Shown: piece after piece, positions 1 through 7,024 of the stretch
Layout of the letters: every line of letters starts with the position of its first letter
Position numbering within the stretch: position 1 is the first letter of the stretch
Source of the DNA: JAENVT01 sp039931555
Lineage (GTDB): Bacteria > Actinomycetota > Acidimicrobiia > Acidimicrobiales > Ilumatobacteraceae
Direction of reading: 5' to 3'
DNA: 36,563 bases
Assembly (NCBI GenBank): GCA_039931555.1
Contig: JBDTRP010000029.1
Location: 1 to 36,563, forward strand
Made by a program: the position numbers and the translations under genes
Notes under the pieces: model-generated
Told to the model about the DNA's origin: nothing
The model's input: only the letters and a program-made list of their open reading frames with translations
Databases searched by the model: none

Positions 1-872
1 GCTCGCTTCCACCACCAGCTGATGCGGTCGGGGCTGACCAGCTCGGGGCCGAGGCCACACATCCACGAGCCATACGCCTGACGTGCTCGACGGAGCTTGT
101 CGATCATCTCGACCGTGTCGGCGTCGAGCGTCACGGTGCGCACGTTGGCCGTCTTCGTCGCCGCCTCGCGCAGCTCGGGCGCGCCGTCGCCGCGCTTGGT
201 GATCTCGATCGCCGAGTCGATCAGCAGCTGGCCGTCGTGCTCGTCGGTCCATCGCAACGACGCCAGCTCGGCACGGCGTGCGCCGGCGACCGCCGCGATG
301 CGGAAGGCCAACTCGGCCGCCGCGTCGATCGACGCGGCTGCGGCCATCACGGCGCGCACGTCATCGACAGACATCACCGTGCGCTGCGCGATCTTCGTCG
401 ACCGCCGACGAGCGAGCGACGCAACGTTCGAGGACACCCATCCCCATCGCACGGCTTTCGACAGCGCAGCGCGCAGCACACCGTGTTGGTTCTTGATGCC
501 AGCGTCGGCCATGCCCGCCGCGCGCAGACGCGTGTGCCAACGCTCGACGTCAGCCACCGTCAGGCGGGCCAACGGCAACCGTGCGATCTGGTCCTTCTTC
601 AGCGAGCGGACGCGGCTCTGCTGATCGCGCGCCGACGACGGTGCCCACGTGTCGATGTTCTGCTTCACCCACTCATCGAGCACATCGCTCACCGAACGAC
701 CGGCGGGCTTGGCCTTGCCGCCCGACGACTCGAGCTGTGCCGCCAATCGCTGCGCATCGCGCTTGCCTCCGTGCACCGTGCGCGACATCTGCGTCGGGCG
801 GCCACGTACGTCGGAGCCCGTGAACACACGGACCTCCCACACGCCGGGGCGCTTCTCACGGATCGTCGCCAT
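1..872 (-). CDS. Tyrosine recombinase/integrase, 5' part (cut by left window edge)
   Basis: The reading frame is open from an ATG at 872 to the window edge (about 290 residues), with no stop. The N-terminus (MATIREKRPGVWEVRVFTG) is the AP2-like arm-binding start of phage-type integrases. It is followed by a SAM-like core-binding domain (about residues 70-160, containing DVERWHTRLRAAG) and the beginning of the catalytic domain with the first active-site arginine in GARRAELASLRW. The C-terminal H-x-x-R box and the nucleophilic tyrosine would lie left of the window, so activity cannot be judged. The start is supported by a TAACGT -10 box at 880-885, seven bases before the ATG, giving a leaderless transcript. 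It probably belongs to an integrated element or genomic island extending leftward; no tRNA or att repeat is visible on this side. Family identification is firm; the role is inferred. Confidence 0.88.
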   Translation of the reverse strand, partial: MATIREKRPGVWEVRVFTGSDVRGRPTQMSRTVHGGKRDAQRLAAQLESSGGKAKPAGRSVSDVLDEWVKQNIDTWAPSSARDQQSRVRSLKKDQIARLPLARLTVADVERWHTRLRAAGMADAGIKNQHGVLRAALSKAVRWGWVSSNVASLARRRSTKIAQRTVMSVDDVRAVMAAAASIDAAAELAFRIAAVAGARRAELASLRWTDEHDGQLLIDSAIEITKRGDGAPELREAATKTANVRTVTLDADTVEMIDKLRRARQAYGSWMCGLGPELVSPDRISWWWKR

Positions 873-879
873 GCCGACG

Positions 880-885
880 ACGTTA
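880..885 (-). promoter_or_regulatory. -10 box of the integrase gene (leaderless)
   Basis: TAACGT on the minus strand ends seven bases before the ATG at 872, the spacing expected when transcription starts on the start codon. No Shine-Dalgarno sequence is present between them. Confidence 0.45.
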
Positions 886-970
886 CGCCGGGGGTATCAC
901 ATCGTCTAGGGCTGATTTGTAGGGACATGCATCCGACGCCAACTAACGTCGCACCGGCAACCAGCCGGAC

Positions 971-2179
971 CTACTCGATACGCAGGCCAGATATGGCCCG
1001 GGCGATCACCAGCTGCTGGATCTCACTGGTGCCTTCGAAGATCGTGTGGATCTTGGCGTCGCGGTGCCAGCGCTCGACGGGGTACTCGCGGGTGTAGCCG
1101 TAACCGCCGAGGATCTGGATTGCATCCTCGGTCACCCGAACGGCGACTTCCGAGGCCTTGTACTTGCTCATCGAGCCTTCGCCGTTCTTGAATCCGCCGT
1201 TGCGGGCCAGCCAGGCGGCACGCCAGATCAACAGTCGGGCGGCATCGATCTCGACGGCCATGTTGGCCAGCTTGAAGGCGATCGCCTGGTGCATGACGAT
1301 CGGCTTGCCGAACGCCTTGCGCTCCTTGGCGTACCCGAGCGCGAACTCGTACGCGGCACGAGCGATACCGAGGGCCTGCGCACCAACGGCTGGGCGGGTG
1401 GCTTCGAACGTCGTCATCGCCGGTTGCTTTTCTCCGCTATGACCCATCTCCCGGGCTCGGGCCAATTTGGCATCGAGCTTCTCCTTGCCACCAAGGAGGC
1501 ATCGACCGGGAACTCGGCAATCATCGAGCACGACCTCGGCGGTGTGCGACGCACGAATGCCGTGCTTCTTGTACTTCTGGCCCATGCTCAGACCCTTGGT
1601 GCCGGGCGGGACGATGAACGACGCCTGGCCGCGACCCTTCAACTCGGTGTCAACGGCCGCCACGACGACGTGGATGTCGGCGATGCCGCCATTGGTGATC
1701 CACGCCTTTGTGCCGTTCAACACCCATTCATCGGTGGCCTCGTCGTACACGGCGCGGGTGCGCAGTGACGACACATCGGAACCAGCATCGGGCTCGCTGA
1801 CGCAGAACGCCCCGAGCTGGATCTTCTTGGCATCGCCGTAGCACTGCGGGATCCACTCCATCACTTGCTCGGGTGTGCCGTTGCCACTGATGCCTGCTGC
1901 TGCCAACGCCGAACCCATGATCGCCATGCCGATGCCGGCGTCGCCCCAGAACAGTTCCTCGATCGCCACAGGCAAGGTGAGGCCCGTCGGGTCACCGAAG
2001 CTGTTCATCAGGAACTCCCAGCCGTACAAGCCGATCTCGGCCGCCTGCTCGACGATCGGATAGGGGAACTCCTCGCGTTCATCCCATTCGTGACCAGCGG
2101 GGCGAATCACATCTTCAGCGAAGTCGTGCACCCACTTCTGGATCTGCAGTTGGTCTTCGTTGAGCGCAAAGTCAGCCAT
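971..2179 (-). CDS. Acyl-CoA dehydrogenase
   Basis: FAD-dependent dehydrogenase that introduces a trans-2 double bond into an acyl-CoA and passes electrons to electron-transfer flavoprotein (cytoplasmic; fatty-acid or branched-chain acid breakdown). The 402 residues are a full-length family member: N-terminal helical domain, middle beta domain with the FAD/substrate motif CVSEPDAGSDVSSLRTRA, and C-terminal helices with GGYGYTREYPVERWHRDAKI. The usual catalytic glutamate is in IFEGTSE (about residue 382). Start choice: an in-frame GTG at 2185 overlaps the Shine-Dalgarno GGGAG (2185-2189), whereas the ATG at 2179 sits five bases after it, so 2179 is preferred. Insert-like residues about 230-250 (GGKEKLDAKLARAREMGHSG) occur in some subfamilies. 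The chain-length specificity cannot be read. A palindromic operator lies just upstream. Confidence 0.95.
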   Translation of the reverse strand: MADFALNEDQLQIQKWVHDFAEDVIRPAGHEWDEREEFPYPIVEQAAEIGLYGWEFLMNSFGDPTGLTLPVAIEELFWGDAGIGMAIMGSALAAAGISGNGTPEQVMEWIPQCYGDAKKIQLGAFCVSEPDAGSDVSSLRTRAVYDEATDEWVLNGTKAWITNGGIADIHVVVAAVDTELKGRGQASFIVPPGTKGLSMGQKYKKHGIRASHTAEVVLDDCRVPGRCLLGGKEKLDAKLARAREMGHSGEKQPAMTTFEATRPAVGAQALGIARAAYEFALGYAKERKAFGKPIVMHQAIAFKLANMAVEIDAARLLIWRAAWLARNGGFKNGEGSMSKYKASEVAVRVTEDAIQILGGYGYTREYPVERWHRDAKIHTIFEGTSEIQQLVIARAISGLRIE

Positions 2180-2200
2180 GATCACTCCCGGTCCAGCAAT

Positions 2201-2233
2201 GTTACCTGCGGGTAACTATACCGCCGGGTAACC
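2201..2233 (-). promoter_or_regulatory. Promoter with palindromic operator of the acyl-CoA dehydrogenase
   Basis: GTTACC-TGCG-GGTAAC (2201-2216) is a perfect 6-bp inverted repeat. A second related GGTAACC site lies at 2227-2233. On the minus strand a TATAGT -10 box (2220-2215) overlaps the palindrome edge, so a repressor bound here would cover the -10/transcription start. The shape suits a TetR-family acyl-CoA-responsive repressor; the regulator itself is not in the window. Confidence 0.55.
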
Positions 2234-2264
2234 GGGAACTGTCAAGCGGAAATGCCCGACCGGC

Positions 2265-4397
2265 TCAGTGTCTGGGAATGGCCAAGAGGGCCGGAGCGAT
2301 GGTCTCGTAGATCAACTTGGCGCCAGGTTTGTACACGTGCACCCCATCCCAGCGGTAGCCGAGGTCGGTGGAGACGGCGGGGTCGTTGCACCACTGCGTC
2401 GGGCCGCTGACGAAGCTGACATTGGCGGGATCGGCGGCGGCGACCTGGCGCAGCAGCAGGTTCAGGTGAGCCACCCGTGCATCGTCTCCTCGTTCGGGCA
2501 GTGCCGGCACGCCGGCGCCTTTGACGTCTTTCGGCCGCATGCACGGCACCTCCAGCAACGCCACCTTCGAACCTGATGCCCGCAGTGCGGCCACACCCGA
2601 ACCGAGATTGTCGATGAACCGCCGATCGGCCGCCGGGGTGTTGAAGGCGACCAACTGACCGCCGACCTCGACATCGAACACATCCCATGCGCCCAACACG
2701 ACCAGCGCGATCTGCGCCTTGCTCTTGCTGGCGGCCTTGCCCCACTTATCGGCCCACCCGCCGCAGTCGGCGAACGATCGAGTGAAGGTGCTGCGCGTCG
2801 AGCGCACCTTGCCGTCGTCGTACACGCTGCAACCCTCGACCGAGCCGTCGCTGATGGTGAACGCGCTGTCGATACCCGTGGGGAGGTTGATCGCCAACGC
2901 GTGCGCCTGCGAGTCGCCCACGATCACCAGGCGCGCCGGGCCGGGCGGCTGCACGGGCGCAACGGTGACGACCGGGGTCGTCGGCCCGACGCTGGCGCCC
3001 GGCACGACCACCGCAGTGGTCGCGGTCGAGATGGGTGCGGCGGCGACCGCAACCGCGCCGGGGGCCGGCGGTTCCACCTTGGAGAGATCGATTGCCACGT
3101 CGGGACCGCCAGCGGCGCGGTCGAACCGCTGCACCCGTGTGTAGTACGTCGCCAGAGAGGCGACGAGCACCGCGCCGACGATCCCTGCAGCAACGGTGCG
3201 CGTCGACCAGTCGGAGTCGCGCGGCCGTTCGAACCACTTGCGCAGCGCACCCTTGCGGATCGGTGTCTCGATGTAGATGTACGAGAACTCCGAGACGACG
3301 ATGGTCAACGACATCGCCATGATGAACTTGGTCCACGAACCGACGTACGCACCGCACAGCACCGAGATCGGCCAACTCCACAGATACACGCCGTACGACC
3401 GCTTGCCCAGCGCGACGAGGGCGGGCGAGGAGAAGAAGGTGCGAGCCACCAAGGCGGCCGGATGCACGACCGCTGCGACGACCACCAGCGAGAGGATCGA
3501 CACCACTGCCAACTGCCAGCGATATATCGACCGATCGGTGAGATGGGCGGACGTGAAGGCGTAGACGAGCAGGGCGGTCGCGCCGAGGCCGGCGACGTTC
3601 AACATCACACCCGTGCGAACCGGTGCGGGCGATCGGGCCCGCCACGGGCGCCACAGGAAGGCTGCACCCGCGCCCAGCAACAGGCCGCTCGATCTCGTGA
3701 GGGTCGACAGGTACAAGAAGTTGGTGCGATCCGACGTCAACGCGGCAGGAGACGCCAACCACCACGTGATCACCATCACGAGAACGGCGGAGATGAGGAT
3801 CGCCCGCCCGATTCGCGCCGGGCGCTTGCTGCTGCGAGTGATCAGCACGAAGGCCAACGGCCACAGGAGATACCACTGCTCCTCCACCGCCAGGCTCCAC
3901 AGATGACGCAGCGGTGAGAAGTTGCCGAAGTACTGCGCGCCGCCGAAGATCTGGCCCCAGTTGGCGAAGTAGAAGATGCCGGGCAGGAGGTCGCGATGCA
4001 GGTCGGACTGCTGCTGCGCGGTGCCGAGCAGGGCCACCCAGATCCCGATGGCGATGAGCACGCTGAACAGCGCCGGCAGCAGGCGCCGGGCCCTGCGCAA
4101 CCAGAACTGGCGAAGACGCACCCCCGCACTGCGTTCGCGCTCCTCGAGCAGCAACGAAGTGATGAGGTAACCGGAGACGACGAAGAACACCTCGACGCCG
4201 AGGAAGCCCCCATGCATCCATTCGAACCCGGCGTGATAGAAGATGACGGCGATCACCGAGATCGCCCGCAGGCCATCGAGGCCCGGCTGGTACCCCATGG
4301 GTGTCGTCGTGCGACGGGTGGGCAGCGAGTCCGACCGCCAACGAGCCTCGAAATCGGCAAGCCGATCGAGGGCGCGGTGTTCGGCGATGTCAGTCAT
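2265..4397 (-). CDS. Acyltransferase-3 (OafA/YrhL type) with C-terminal SGNH domain
   Basis: Membrane O-acyltransferase that probably acetylates an exported glycan. The N-terminal acyltransferase-3 domain has about ten transmembrane helices and the family motifs GLDGLRAISVIAVIFYH, GVEVFFVVSGYLIT and LWSLAVEEQWYLLWPL (conserved active-site H and the E/Q of the loop). An extra helix near residue 400 leads to a Pro/Val/Ala-rich linker (about 430-490) and an extracytoplasmic SGNH hydrolase-like domain with GDSQAHAL (nucleophile serine) and DGVHVYKPGA (Asp/His). Length of 710 residues is normal for the fused class. The ATG at 4397 overlaps the end of the MFS gene by 8 nt, implying translational coupling; an ATG at 4409 and a TTG at 4430 are alternatives. 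The acceptor glycan is unknown. Confidence 0.93.
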   Translation of the reverse strand: MTDIAEHRALDRLADFEARWRSDSLPTRRTTTPMGYQPGLDGLRAISVIAVIFYHAGFEWMHGGFLGVEVFFVVSGYLITSLLLEERERSAGVRLRQFWLRRARRLLPALFSVLIAIGIWVALLGTAQQQSDLHRDLLPGIFYFANWGQIFGGAQYFGNFSPLRHLWSLAVEEQWYLLWPLAFVLITRSSKRPARIGRAILISAVLVMVITWWLASPAALTSDRTNFLYLSTLTRSSGLLLGAGAAFLWRPWRARSPAPVRTGVMLNVAGLGATALLVYAFTSAHLTDRSIYRWQLAVVSILSLVVVAAVVHPAALVARTFFSSPALVALGKRSYGVYLWSWPISVLCGAYVGSWTKFIMAMSLTIVVSEFSYIYIETPIRKGALRKWFERPRDSDWSTRTVAAGIVGAVLVASLATYYTRVQRFDRAAGGPDVAIDLSKVEPPAPGAVAVAAAPISTATTAVVVPGASVGPTTPVVTVAPVQPPGPARLVIVGDSQAHALAINLPTGIDSAFTISDGSVEGCSVYDDGKVRSTRSTFTRSFADCGGWADKWGKAASKSKAQIALVVLGAWDVFDVEVGGQLVAFNTPAADRRFIDNLGSGVAALRASGSKVALLEVPCMRPKDVKGAGVPALPERGDDARVAHLNLLLRQVAAADPANVSFVSGPTQWCNDPAVSTDLGYRWDGVHVYKPGAKLIYETIAPALLAIPRH

Positions 4398-5598
4398 TGA
4401 ACTCGACATTCTCGCAGCCGTCGGCAGCAACGACTGACCTTCGGGCGTCGCGGCCCCAAGTCACAGCCAGGGTCATCGCCACGAGACACAACAGCGAACC
4501 GGCCATGTAGGGGCTCCAGATACCGACCCGGTCGAACATCGCCCCGGCCGCAGGAGGACCCAGCACCCGACCGACGGCGTTGGCCGACTGCTGATAGCCC
4601 AAGGCCTCGCCGCGACGATCGGCGGGCGCGTGCTGCGTGACCAGCGAGGTGATCGACGGCGAGGCCACCCCCTGCCCCAGCGCCAGCAGCAGCAAGGCGA
4701 TGATCAGCACCGGCCACACCTTGGCCAGCGCGGTGACAGCCAGGCCGGCGATCAGTAAGGCGAGCCCGACCTCGAACAATCGTTGCGTGCTGTACCGAGC
4801 GACCAACCTGGCGTAGCCCCCACCCTGGATCGCGACCAGCACCAGACCGACGCCGAGGAAGACGGCAGCCGAGGAGGCCTCGGTGAGGCCGAAGCGACGA
4901 TCACCGAACAACGAGAACGTTGCCTCGAATGCCGTGAACGCGATCACCATGATGAACCCGATGATGGCGAGGTGGCGCAGGATCGGCGACATCGGCGTCG
5001 TCGGACCCGTGTGACGAACACGTTCGTGGGGATGGCGAGTCTCGGGCAGTCGGACCATCGCTGCGATCGCGTTGATGCTGGCCAGCACCCCGGCGACGTA
5101 GAACGGCACGTGAGGGCCGCCAAGTGCGGCAAGACCGCCAATGGCCGGCCCGAGCACGAAGCCGACACCGAATGCAGCACCGAGCATGCCGATGAGCCCT
5201 GGACGCTGCTCTTCCGGCGCGATGTCGGCGACCGCCGCTTGGGCAACCGACAAGCTGCCACCCGACGCGCCGTCGACGATTCGGCCGGCGAACAGCAGCC
5301 ACAGCACGCCCGCAGCCCCGGTGATGAAACTGCCGACCGCTGTGCCGATCAACGAGATCACGATCACGGGTTTGCGACCGATGCGATCCGACAATCGCCC
5401 GAGCAATGGTGCACACAGCAGTTGGGCGAGGGAGAACGAGGCGAACAAGAAGCCGACGGTGAGGCCCGAGGCCCCGAAACGCTCGGCGTAGCGACCGAGG
5501 ATCGGCACGATGATCCCGAAGCCGACGAGATCGAGCGCAACCGTCGTCCAAATCGTCCAGTACCCCTTTGGCACGGGAGTGCGCTCTCGCTTGGCCAC
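4390..5598 (-). CDS. MFS transporter (DHA1/TetA-like)
   Basis: Proton-driven efflux permease of the major facilitator superfamily, about 12 helices. The loop 2-3 signature GRLSDRIGRKPVIVISL, the motif GRIVDGASGGSLSVAQA, and GAAFGVGFVLGPAIGGLAAL in helix 5 (drug:H+ antiporter motif C) are clear. The start is ambiguous: an ATG at 5679 would give 429 residues but lies inside a strong hairpin and lacks a ribosome site. A GTG at 5598 after a run of six G gives 402 residues, usual for the family, and is followed by the expected basic N-terminus and first helix, so it is preferred. The 3' end overlaps the acyltransferase gene, so the pair may export and decorate the same compound; substrate unknown. 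Confidence 0.9.
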   Translation of the reverse strand: MAKRERTPVPKGYWTIWTTVALDLVGFGIIVPILGRYAERFGASGLTVGFLFASFSLAQLLCAPLLGRLSDRIGRKPVIVISLIGTAVGSFITGAAGVLWLLFAGRIVDGASGGSLSVAQAAVADIAPEEQRPGLIGMLGAAFGVGFVLGPAIGGLAALGGPHVPFYVAGVLASINAIAAMVRLPETRHPHERVRHTGPTTPMSPILRHLAIIGFIMVIAFTAFEATFSLFGDRRFGLTEASSAAVFLGVGLVLVAIQGGGYARLVARYSTQRLFEVGLALLIAGLAVTALAKVWPVLIIALLLLALGQGVASPSITSLVTQHAPADRRGEALGYQQSANAVGRVLGPPAAGAMFDRVGIWSPYMAGSLLCLVAMTLAVTWGRDARRSVVAADGCENVEFND

Positions 5599-5666
5599 GA
5601 CCCCCCGTTTTATCGGATCAAGGGCTGTTGGCAGCACCAGTGTCGCCGGCGCATCGCAAAATGGGG

Positions 5667-5704
5667 CTAGCCCCGCCATTACCGGGGAAGAATGACGGGG
5701 CTAG
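5667..5704. repeat. 14-bp inverted repeat hairpin in the MFS leader
   Basis: CTAGCCCCGCCATT (5667-5680) pairs with AATGACGGGGCTAG (5691-5704) with one mismatch around a 10-base loop. GGGGCTAG occurs twice as a direct repeat (5663 and 5697), and the first copy is part of a 12-bp palindrome at 5663-5674. On the minus strand the stem is followed by CCCCATTTTG. It could act as a terminator after the small ORF, an attenuator of the MFS gene, or an operator. Confidence 0.6.
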
Positions 5705-5732
5705 AACGGTGGGCCGCGGCGGCGTACGGCGT

Positions 5733-5849
5733 TCACGCCCGGCGGCCGCGCCAGTCGGGTCGCCCAGTGAACTGTGGGCGGGAATCGACGCCGAGGCGAG
5801 GAGCCAGTGCGGCGCTCACGAGTAGAGCCAGCAGAGCCAGAGCTGCCAT
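5733..5849 (-). CDS. Small hydrophobic peptide, 38 residues
   Basis: The ATG at 5849 follows an AAGGAG ribosome site (5860-5865) by 10 bases; the frame ends at a TGA at 5733. The product starts MAALALLALLVSAALAP, one membrane span or signal-like segment, and then a charged tail with GVDSRPQFTGRPDW and a basic end (RGRRA). The tail resembles short actinobacterial membrane proteins with an R-x-G-x-DSR sequence after one helix, a resemblance from memory only. It is divergent from the LysR gene across a 73-bp promoter region containing a LysR-type box, so LysR may control it. It lies upstream of the MFS gene on the same strand, separated by the hairpin. Function unknown. The strong ribosome site is the main support; the overlapping frame starting at 5857 looks less protein-like. 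Confidence 0.5.
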   Translation of the reverse strand: MAALALLALLVSAALAPRLGVDSRPQFTGRPDWRGRRA

Positions 5850-5886
5850 GATGAATCATCTCCTTGAATCGAAGTTGTCCATTAGT

Positions 5887-5901
5887 ATCGTCCCGTGCGA
5901 T
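5887..5901. promoter_or_regulatory. LysR-type (T-N11-A) box
   Basis: ATCG-N7-CGAT is a perfect dyad of the T-N11-A form bound by LysR-type regulators. It sits in the 73-bp AT-rich gap between the divergent small ORF (start 5849) and lysR-type gene (start 5923), the usual place for autoregulation and control of the divergent neighbour. Confidence 0.5.
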
Positions 5902-5922
5902 CAATAAGAGAAATAGATATAA

Positions 5923-6894
5923 ATGCTGAAATCAATCGGTGAATTCGATCTACCTCTCGGCGTCGAAGTGCGCCATCTCATGGCCCTCGAAGCTGTCGCC
6001 CAGACCGGCTCGTTCTCCCAGGCGGCAACTCGCCTCGGGTACGCGCAGAGCGCGATCTCCCAGCAGATCTCGACCTTGGAGAAGGCCGTCGGCCATCGCC
6101 TCGTCGATCGACCGGGCGGCCCGCGTTCGGTGTCGCTCACCGAGGCCGGCAAGGTGCTGCTGGAGCACGCCGGCCACATCATCGCCCGCCTTGCCGCAGC
6201 GAAGGCCGACCTCGACGCGATGGCCGCAGGCGATGCGGGCGTGCTGCGAGTCGGCACGTTCCAGTCGGCCAGCAACCGATTGCTACCGCCGACGCTCGCA
6301 CTGTTCCGCACCTCTTGGCCCGACATCAACATCGAGCTGCGCAACGAACCGATCATCAGCAACGTCGAGGGGCTGATCCGCGCCGGCCAGGCCGACCTGG
6401 CGTTCGCCGACGTGGCCTCCCTCGACGACTCGTACGCAATGGTCGAACTGATCCGCGATCCTCAGGTGTTGATCACGGCTCCCGATCACCCGCTGGCGCG
6501 GTCGGACACCATCGATCTCGCCCAACTGTCGGGCGCGCGGATGATCTCGATGCCGGTCGGTGACCCGTGTGCGACACGCGTCGCCCGTGCACTCGAGCGG
6601 GTGGGCGCCGAGCCCGACATCGTGTTTCGCAGCGACGACAATCTCACGACGCAACGGCTGGTCGCTATCGGGCTGGGGGTGGCCATCGTGCCGCTGCTCA
6701 CCATCGAGCGCTCGATCCCCGATGCGCGTGTCGCCATCCGCGGGCTGAACGCCAATCTCGACCGCCAGATCGGCATCATCTGGCACCGTGACCGGTTGCA
6801 GTCACGTGCTGCCGAAGCCTTCATCCACACCGCCATGCACATCAGCAGCGACGTCGACATGCCCGGCGTCCCGTCGATGTCGTCCGCAGCCTGA
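5923..6894 (+). CDS. LysR-family transcriptional regulator
   Basis: Full-length LysR-type regulator of 323 residues. The N-terminal winged helix-turn-helix spans about residues 15-75 (VRHLMALEAVAQTGSFSQAA, then YAQSAISQQISTLEKAVG). The linker helix follows, and then the periplasmic-binding-protein-like effector domain begins at about 104 (LRVGTFQSASNRLLPPTL). The effector is unknown. The C-terminus has a short Met/Ser-rich tail. The start ATG has only a weak ribosome site in an AT-rich leader; about 12 residues precede the usual family start, so a downstream start cannot be excluded. The divergent small peptide gene and perhaps the MFS gene beyond it are the likely targets. It is convergent with cysS, with two hairpin repeats between. 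Confidence 0.92.
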   Translation: MLKSIGEFDLPLGVEVRHLMALEAVAQTGSFSQAATRLGYAQSAISQQISTLEKAVGHRLVDRPGGPRSVSLTEAGKVLLEHAGHIIARLAAAKADLDAMAAGDAGVLRVGTFQSASNRLLPPTLALFRTSWPDINIELRNEPIISNVEGLIRAGQADLAFADVASLDDSYAMVELIRDPQVLITAPDHPLARSDTIDLAQLSGARMISMPVGDPCATRVARALERVGAEPDIVFRSDDNLTTQRLVAIGLGVAIVPLLTIERSIPDARVAIRGLNANLDRQIGIIWHRDRLQSRAAEAFIHTAMHISSDVDMPGVPSMSSAA

Positions 6895-6917
6895 CGCCGC
6901 CACCGCCGGAGCCCCCA

Positions 6918-6960
6918 TCGGGCGCGATCCCAGTACTGGACATACCCACACCGCGCCCGA
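6918..6960. repeat. 43-bp hairpin repeat, copy 1
   Basis: TCGGGCGCG (6918-6926) pairs perfectly with CGCGCCCGA (6952-6960). The loop contains a second perfect palindrome, CCAGTACTGG (6930-6939). It lies between convergent genes, so it could terminate either, but it has no U-tract and its near-duplicate follows 9 bp later. Confidence 0.75.
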
Positions 6961-6969
6961 TCAACCTGG

Positions 6970-7012
6970 TCGGGCGCGATTCAGGTACTGGGAATTCGTG
7001 TTTCGCGCCCGA
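6970..7012. repeat. 43-bp hairpin repeat, copy 2
   Basis: TCGGGCGCGA (6970-6979) pairs perfectly with TCGCGCCCGA (7003-7012). It has the same total length as copy 1 and shares the GTACTGG core inside a 23-base loop, while the rest of the loop has diverged. The conserved arms with variable loop suggest a REP-like dispersed element. Confidence 0.75.
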
Positions 7013-7024
7013 CGAGGCGCAGCC

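Noticed and set aside
237..1097. Long plus-strand frame opposite the integrase and acyl-CoA dehydrogenase
   Set aside because: It spans two minus-strand genes, is Arg/His/Pro-rich and has no recognisable motif; it is a high-GC shadow.
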